From contig DVLY01000127.1 in assembly GCA_018715295.1 (NCBI GenBank), positions 1-11,964 on the forward strand: DNA of 11,964 nucleotides, read 5' to 3'. A program made the translations under genes and the position numbers. The stretch comes from Candidatus Merdimorpha stercoravium (lineage in GTDB: Bacteria > Bacteroidota > Bacteroidia > Flavobacteriales > UBA1820). The first letter of the stretch is position 1. Each line of letters starts with the position of its first letter. This document shows positions 6,898 to 11,964 of the stretch, piece by piece. The notes beneath the pieces are model-generated. The model saw only the letters and a list, made by a program, of their open reading frames with translations. It did no database searches and had not been told where the DNA came from.

Positions 6898-9800
6898 ATG
6901 ACCGAAATAACCCTTGTAAAGGCGGACGGAAGCCTCCTCCCCCTGAACAGCAAAGAACCCTTGCGGCAGGTCAAAAGTGCCGTAATGAAAGAAGAACGGA
7001 TGGGGGAAGACACCCTGACCCTGGTGGTGGAGGCGACCCTGCCCATCGATTTCACTGTGGGCGATACCCTCCAGGCCTTGGGAAAGACCTACTACCTCAA
7101 CACCTTGCCCGGAGTGCAACGCTCCGCGCGAAGGCATCTGACCTATACCGTGGTGCTGGAAAGCGCCAAATACGACCTCTCGAAAACGATCCTGGTCAAT
7201 GAATTCGCCGGGGGAAAGGAGACGGTGAACGAAACGGAATTCAGCTATACCGGCGAGTTCGACCAGCTGATGGACTTGGCTGTAATCAACCTCAACCGCA
7301 CCCAAGGGGCGGACAGCTGGCAATGGAGAAAAGTGGATACCGGCGCCGACCCGGATTTCGACCCGCAGTACCAGGAATGCAAAACGCTGACCTTCTCCTG
7401 CGAGAACGTCCTCTCAGCGCTCAACACCATCTGCACCGAATGGGGAGTGGAATACCGCATCGAGACGGTGGACGGACGGCGGACCATCAGCGTGGGGCAG
7501 ATCGGCCGGCAAGTATTCGAATACCGCTTCGCCTACGGGAAGGGCCGGGGGCTCTACTCCCTGACCCGCAGCAACGCAAGCGAATCCTCCGCTCCCACCC
7601 GGCTCTACGCCTACGGGTCGAGCCAAAACCTGGGAACGGCCTACCGCGAACGCAGGCGGCGGCTGGCCCTGCCGCTGGAACACCCTTCGCCGCTGATCCG
7701 CGAAGGGCTCTACGTGCAGGACGACGCCCTGGTCGAACGCTTCGGCCTGATCGAAGGGGCGGTGATCTTCGACCAGGTGTACCCTTCCCGCGAAGGGACG
7801 GTCAGCTCTGTCGATCCGCAGGACGAACTGAAATTTACCGACCTGGAGATGTTCGACCTCAACGAAACGGACGAGCAGGGCGACTCCAAATACCTGCTGG
7901 GGACGTCTTCGCCGGTGGTGCATTTCAACACGGGCAATCTGGGAGGATACGAATTTTCCATCGCCGGGTACAATTCCACCACCAAGACCTTTACCCTGGT
8001 CCCGTTTACCGACGAGAACGAATACCGCTACCCTTCGGCCGACGACACGGCGTTCCGCATAGCTCCCGGCGACCGCTACGTGCTGCTGGGCATTGCCCTG
8101 CCCGAGACGTACGTGGCTCAGGCCGAAGAGCGTCTGGCGGAAAAGGCCCTCGAAAAATACACCCGCCTCGCGCAAGGCCGGTATGCCTATTCGCTGGAAA
8201 TCGACCCGTTTTTCATGAAAGAGTACTTCCCCAACGCCCGGTTTGCGCCGGCTTTCTCGGCCGGGGACTACCTCTACATCGAGGATGCGGACTTGGTGGA
8301 CGGCTCGGACGCCACTACGGGCCAGGCAGGTACGGCAGCCGTGAAGATCTCCTCGGTGTCCATCGACCTGTACCAACCGTACCGCTACACGGTGGAACTG
8401 TCCGAGAGCGCTGCCGCGTCGGTCCTTACGCGGATCGTACGGAGCGAAAAAGAGATCGAAAAGATCGTCCAGATCAACGACCTGGCCGACCCGGCCCGGG
8501 CCCGGCGCAACCTGCGCACCACCGCCCAGTTGCTGGAGATGACCTTCGACACCGACGGGTACTTCCGCGACGGCCGTATCCGCCCCGAAACGATCGAAAC
8601 CAAGATGATCGCCGTGGGCGCCCTCTCCCAACAATTCCTGTTGGAGGGGGTCGTCTTTTCGCCCAATTGGAATGCAGACCCTTCGCAGATCGCTTTCTCG
8701 CAAGGGGTACTGACCCACCTGGGGCTGGATCGGGAACAGATACGGCGGTGGACACTCTTGCCCGGGCAGGTAAACGGGCTGGAGGACCAGACGGCCTATT
8801 ACCTGTATGCGCGCTGTGAAAAGGACGGGGCCTCCGGAACCATCGTGCTGGACACGCAGGCGCTGCGTTACGACCAGCAGGAGGGGTTCTACTATTTCTC
8901 CATCGGCATCCTTTCGAGCGTCGAGGAGGGTTTTCGCCGTATCTGCCTGACCTATGGGTCGAGTACGATCAACGGTCGGGAGATCACCACGGGCCGTATC
9001 GCTTCGAGCGACGGTGAGACTTATTTCGACCTGGACCGCGGGCAGATCGGCGGGCGGATCGTCTTCTCGGACCACTCGAGCACCGAAGCAGGCGAAACGA
9101 TCCTCGAAGGCGGGAAGCTCAACACCCGCCTTATCGACACCGACCGCCTGGTCGCCCGCCACATCGAAGCCTCCGACGGCCACATCGCCGACTTCACTAT
9201 CCAAGGGAAGGAAATCGTAGGCCGCGACGGGACGATCGTCCTGCAAAACGACATCCTCTCGTCCCTCTCCGCCTTGCTATCGGGGGAAGAAGACACCTAC
9301 TCCATCCCCATCGGCCGTGGAGCCACCGCCTCGGCAGAAAAAGCATCGGACGGGCAGAGCAACATCCTCACGGTGGACACCATCACCGCCACTACCGACG
9401 TTCCGCTGTCCGACTACACCACCCACGCCGGCGTATTGCGCTTTGCGGTGGATTTCCAAGTGGACACCTCGCTCCCCGAGATGGGCATCCTCACCGGAGA
9501 GTCGCCCACCGCCTCGTGCGAAGTCTTGCAGGTGGAAGCCTCGGGGCAGGAAACGGTCATCGACCGCTTTTCCCTTTTGGCAGGGCGTAACAACCACCTT
9601 ACCTTCATCAATTCCCCCTCCTCCTACCGCATCCGCACGAGCTACGGGGCTACGTTTACCGTAGACTGGTTGGAGCGTCCCGAAGGCGAAACGCAGTTTC
9701 CCGTCCTCGAAGTATCGGCGAGCGTAGCCATCGTCGGATACGAAGGGGCGGACACCCTTTCCTACCAGGCCAACACACCCTCCACCCGCATCGGCACGGA

Positions 9801-11109
9801 CGGGCTGTTTTCCTTCTGGTCGCCCCGACAATACCTGTACTTCTCCAAGGACGAGGGTTTCAGCCTGCGCAGCGGTATCACCCTCACCTCGCCCAGCGGG
9901 GAATACTCCTTGACTATTAACGACCAAGGGATCAGCATCAAGGGCGAAGCCGGAACGGATGCCTCGAACAACACAGTGTCCTTCACGATGGCCGGTACCC
10001 GGGTGAATATCTCCACCGGGGAGAAACTATCGGTAGCCTTCGGGAAGATAGCCCGGTGGCTTGCAGACTTGAAAACGGTGGCCTTCACCGGGAAGTACTC
10101 CGACTTGGACGGACGCCCCACCAGCCTCCCGGCCAACGGAGGAAACGCCGACACGGTGGACGGCAAGCACGCCTCGGACTTTCTCCCCACCAGTGCCAAG
10201 GGCGCCGCCTCGGGCGTCGCCTCGCTCGACGAGAGCGGGCGCGTCCCCGCCGCACAGCTTCCCTCCTACGTGGACGACGTGCTGGAGTACGCCACCGTCA
10301 GCGCCTTCCCCGCGCAAGGAGAAGCCGGGAAGATATACGTCGCCACACAGACCAACCTCACCTACCGCTGGAGCGGCACGGGCTACGTGGAGATCAGCCC
10401 TTCGCTCGCCCTGGGCGGCACGTCTTCGACGGCCTTCCCCGGCGACCGGGGCGTAACGCTGGAAACGAAAGTGTCGAATATCCTGGACGGCGGCCTGAAG
10501 GTAGCCAAGGCCACCAGTGCCGATACCGCTGCCCAGGCCAACCACGCCAACACCGCCGACAGCGCCACGCAAGCCACCAATGCGGACTACGCCAACGCCG
10601 CTACCAATGCCTCCTACGCCGTCCATGCGCAGCAGGCGGACAAGGCTGCTTCCGACGCCGACGGCAACAAAATCTCCGATACCTACCTCAAGCGCAGCGG
10701 CGGTCAGATGGAAGGGGTGTTGAGTTTGAGGATGTATTCCGGCACCGATCCCGGAGGAGAATTGTCGTTTTTCGGCAACAACGAGAAAGACAGCAACGGA
10801 GCTTTGCTTTACGGCATCACTTCATTCGGATCATCCAATCCCGTATCCCTCAAGGGAACCTGGATACAGAGTTATTTGGGTTTGCATTTTGTAGGAGCCG
10901 GAAAAACGCTTACCATCAATGGGGATGGTGTAGCAGCAGAAAAATTTGTGGGGAATCTGCAAGGAAATGCAACTTCAGCAACGAATGATGCCAACGGCAA
11001 CGACATCCCCTCGACCTACGCCACGAAAGAGGAACTCCCGGACGTGTACGTGGACACCGTACCCACCAACCCCAAAGACGGGGATATACTCATCACCACC
11101 ACCGACTAA
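6898..11109 (+). CDS. Phage tail-tip/tail-fibre protein, 1403 residues
   Basis: This is a large structural protein resembling a siphophage tail-tip/host-specificity protein fused to a fibre. Residues about 1-530 look like a tail-hub domain: beta-rich, with FSCENVLSALNTICTEWGVE and a late helix AEERLAEKALEKYTRLAQGR. Residues about 562-790 include RPETIETKMIAVG and the GRI...IDTDRLVARHIEA pattern common in J-like central tail proteins. From about 1062 there are fibre modules: YSDLDGRPTSLP (1067-1078), GGNADTVDGKHASDF (1081-1095), then SGVASLDESGRVPAAQLPSY. An alanine-rich shaft (about 1203-1255) follows, then DADGNKISDTY and GGQMEGVLSL, a lower-GC distal module, and a second NDANGNDIPSTY near the C-terminus. 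I chose ATG 6898 because the only longer start is a TTG inside the promoter. Likely role: tail tip and receptor recognition in a phage or tail-like particle. Family membership is judged from motifs, not a search; the enzymatic content, if any, is not evident. Confidence 0.82.
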   Translation: MTEITLVKADGSLLPLNSKEPLRQVKSAVMKEERMGEDTLTLVVEATLPIDFTVGDTLQALGKTYYLNTLPGVQRSARRHLTYTVVLESAKYDLSKTILVNEFAGGKETVNETEFSYTGEFDQLMDLAVINLNRTQGADSWQWRKVDTGADPDFDPQYQECKTLTFSCENVLSALNTICTEWGVEYRIETVDGRRTISVGQIGRQVFEYRFAYGKGRGLYSLTRSNASESSAPTRLYAYGSSQNLGTAYRERRRRLALPLEHPSPLIREGLYVQDDALVERFGLIEGAVIFDQVYPSREGTVSSVDPQDELKFTDLEMFDLNETDEQGDSKYLLGTSSPVVHFNTGNLGGYEFSIAGYNSTTKTFTLVPFTDENEYRYPSADDTAFRIAPGDRYVLLGIALPETYVAQAEERLAEKALEKYTRLAQGRYAYSLEIDPFFMKEYFPNARFAPAFSAGDYLYIEDADLVDGSDATTGQAGTAAVKISSVSIDLYQPYRYTVELSESAAASVLTRIVRSEKEIEKIVQINDLADPARARRNLRTTAQLLEMTFDTDGYFRDGRIRPETIETKMIAVGALSQQFLLEGVVFSPNWNADPSQIAFSQGVLTHLGLDREQIRRWTLLPGQVNGLEDQTAYYLYARCEKDGASGTIVLDTQALRYDQQEGFYYFSIGILSSVEEGFRRICLTYGSSTINGREITTGRIASSDGETYFDLDRGQIGGRIVFSDHSSTEAGETILEGGKLNTRLIDTDRLVARHIEASDGHIADFTIQGKEIVGRDGTIVLQNDILSSLSALLSGEEDTYSIPIGRGATASAEKASDGQSNILTVDTITATTDVPLSDYTTHAGVLRFAVDFQVDTSLPEMGILTGESPTASCEVLQVEASGQETVIDRFSLLAGRNNHLTFINSPSSYRIRTSYGATFTVDWLERPEGETQFPVLEVSASVAIVGYEGADTLSYQANTPSTRIGTDGLFSFWSPRQYLYFSKDEGFSLRSGITLTSPSGEYSLTINDQGISIKGEAGTDASNNTVSFTMAGTRVNISTGEKLSVAFGKIARWLADLKTVAFTGKYSDLDGRPTSLPANGGNADTVDGKHASDFLPTSAKGAASGVASLDESGRVPAAQLPSYVDDVLEYATVSAFPAQGEAGKIYVATQTNLTYRWSGTGYVEISPSLALGGTSSTAFPGDRGVTLETKVSNILDGGLKVAKATSADTAAQANHANTADSATQATNADYANAATNASYAVHAQQADKAASDADGNKISDTYLKRSGGQMEGVLSLRMYSGTDPGGELSFFGNNEKDSNGALLYGITSFGSSNPVSLKGTWIQSYLGLHFVGAGKTLTINGDGVAAEKFVGNLQGNATSATNDANGNDIPSTYATKEELPDVYVDTVPTNPKDGDILITTTD
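10504..10665 (+). repeat. Alanine-rich degenerate repeat shaft in the tail fibre
   Basis: Codons about 1203-1256 encode a run in which Ala recurs every two to four residues, with Thr, Asn, Asp and Ser between, in units roughly seven residues long such as ATSADTA, ATNADYA and ADKAASD. The DNA repeats are degenerate and about 67% GC over 10501-10620. Runs of this kind are common in fibrous phage proteins as trimeric shafts linking an anchor to a tip; that role is inferred here from position. Confidence 0.6.
10654..10686 (+). repeat. Left copy of a 33-bp imperfect direct repeat (DADGNKISDTY motif)
   Basis: These 33 bases encode DADGNKISDTY and match the copy at 10987-11019 at about 25 of 33 positions in the same reading frame. 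The pair brackets a stretch of lower GC in the tail-fibre gene. Related 'D.GN.I..TY' motifs recur in phage fibre proteins as inter-module linkers. Confidence 0.6.
10987..11019 (+). repeat. Right copy of the 33-bp imperfect direct repeat (DANGNDIPSTY motif)
   Basis: These bases encode DANGNDIPSTY, the partner of the 10654-10686 copy. After it the GC content returns to the gene's usual level and the protein ends within 30 residues, in a Pro-, Asp- and Thr-rich tail (VPTNPKDGDILITTTD). Confidence 0.6.
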
Positions 11110-11113
11110 CCCC

Positions 11114-11964
11114 ATGGCACGAGCAACCGACCTCAAAGTATTCGCAGCAGGCACATCTCACAGCCTCATCGGGCAGCAGATGTACGCCTGCGGAGCCTAT
11201 CGTGCCCTCAAGGGAGGCACCGCCGTGTACAAGAACGGACAGTGGTACATCTACTCCGAAGCCCTCAACGCGCAGGTATCCCTCGCGGTAGCCTCCGCCT
11301 CGCAGATCGACTTCACCTTCCAGAGCCTTCCCAGCGCACCGTTCCGCCCCGAAGGGCTGTACTTGATAAACAAAAACACCCTGCAAGTCTCCCTGAAGCT
11401 CTCCGGGCAGATGCACTTTACCGACGACAGTGCGGACGCCTACCAGTACACCACCGATCCGCTCCCATGCGACGGGGTGCAGCATTCCTTCTCGGACACC
11501 ACTTCCGTCCCCTCCGGGAAAGAACTCTACCAGGTGGACATCTATGACGTGGAAGTGCTCTTCTCTGCCGAAGGCATGGACGGCTGGGCATACATCCAAG
11601 GAGACGTTCCGGTGGAAACTACCCCGCGCCGCTTCACGGCCTACGCCGCTGTCAGCCCCATTGGATCGGGAACTGCCTCGGCCACGCCGTCCGATCCTCT
11701 CTACGGGCAGGTGGTAACGTTCCTCGCTACGGACGGGAACGGGTACAAGTTCACCCGCTGGGCTTCGGGGCGCACCTCGCGTTCCTATGCCATCCAAGCC
11801 TTCGGCGACCTCTCCGATACGGCGGTGTTCGCCAGTCTGGAGAAGGTCATCGACTTCTCGCTCATCTTCTACATCGACGCTTCGTCCCGGGTGTGCATCG
11901 AGGCGCGAAGCCTGCAAAACAAGTCCGCAGAAGCCTTTGCCACGCTTTCCCTCGACCTTACCTA
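11114..11964 (+). CDS. Tail-associated hypothetical protein with an InlB-type B-repeat (C-terminus off window)
   Basis: The ATG at 11114 lies four bases after the TAA of the tail-fibre gene, so the two are almost certainly co-transcribed. 283 codons are visible and the frame is still open at the window edge. There is no signal peptide: the start MARATDLKVFAAGTSHSLIG is not hydrophobic enough. The first 170 residues are beta-rich, with many Tyr, Ser and Phe, and I do not recognise them. Residues about 175-240 fit the divergent InlB B-repeat (Flg_new-like) pattern: AAVSPIGSGTASATP, then YGQVVTFLATDGNGYKFTRW with W216, ending DTAVFASLE. Such repeats are small beta folds in surface and fibre proteins. 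Position and content suggest a tail accessory, adhesin or spike component. The exact function is unknown. Confidence 0.75.
   Translation, partial: MARATDLKVFAAGTSHSLIGQQMYACGAYRALKGGTAVYKNGQWYIYSEALNAQVSLAVASASQIDFTFQSLPSAPFRPEGLYLINKNTLQVSLKLSGQMHFTDDSADAYQYTTDPLPCDGVQHSFSDTTSVPSGKELYQVDIYDVEVLFSAEGMDGWAYIQGDVPVETTPRRFTAYAAVSPIGSGTASATPSDPLYGQVVTFLATDGNGYKFTRWASGRTSRSYAIQAFGDLSDTAVFASLEKVIDFSLIFYIDASSRVCIEARSLQNKSAEAFATLSLDLT

Noticed and set aside
7414..9246. A 610-codon minus-strand open frame within the tail-fibre gene
   Set aside because: It is a shadow of the plus-strand frame, which carries recognisable tail motifs and fits the promoter. The reverse translation has no recognisable domain.

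Overview
The window looks like part of a GC-rich Bacteroidales chromosome, perhaps Alistipes-like. The evidence is an exact match to the Bacteroidetes -7 promoter element (TATATTTG), start codons without clear Shine-Dalgarno sequences, a base composition of roughly 55-60% GC by eye, and protein families typical of that phylum. The genus is an inference.

Left half (1-6392, minus strand): a tripartite RND drug/solute efflux operon. In transcription order it encodes a lipoprotein membrane-fusion protein (6392-5319), a full-length RND permease (5253-2107), a TolC-type outer-membrane channel (2110-581, overlapping the permease stop by 4 bases), and a second RND permease whose first 175 codons are visible (527-1, running off the edge). 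Together they would form an inner membrane-periplasm-outer membrane export machine. The two permeases may act separately or as mixed trimers. The complete permease keeps some AcrB proton-relay residues but lacks the TM10 lysine.

Middle (6393-6897): a 505-bp divergent regulatory region with no convincing large gene. It holds a strong Bacteroidetes-type promoter reading right, a candidate ECF-sigma-type promoter reading left toward the efflux operon, an 18-bp dyad, a leader hairpin and a doubtful 59-codon ORF that ends two bases before the efflux operon's first start codon.

Right half (6898-11964, plus strand): two phage-tail-like genes only 4 bases apart. The first encodes a 1403-residue tail-tip/tail-fibre protein: a hub-like N-terminal half, then fibre modules with the GGNADTVDGKHASDF motif, an alanine-rich repeat shaft, and a C-terminal module of clearly lower GC bracketed by related 33-bp direct repeats. 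The second, cut by the window edge, has an unrecognised N-terminal part followed by a divergent InlB-type B-repeat. No capsid, tape-measure, integrase or lysis gene lies beside them in the window. The tail genes instead start directly at their own housekeeping-type promoter next to a chromosomal efflux operon. They may be a prophage remnant, the start of a separately transcribed tail cassette, or a domesticated tail-like element. The window alone cannot decide.
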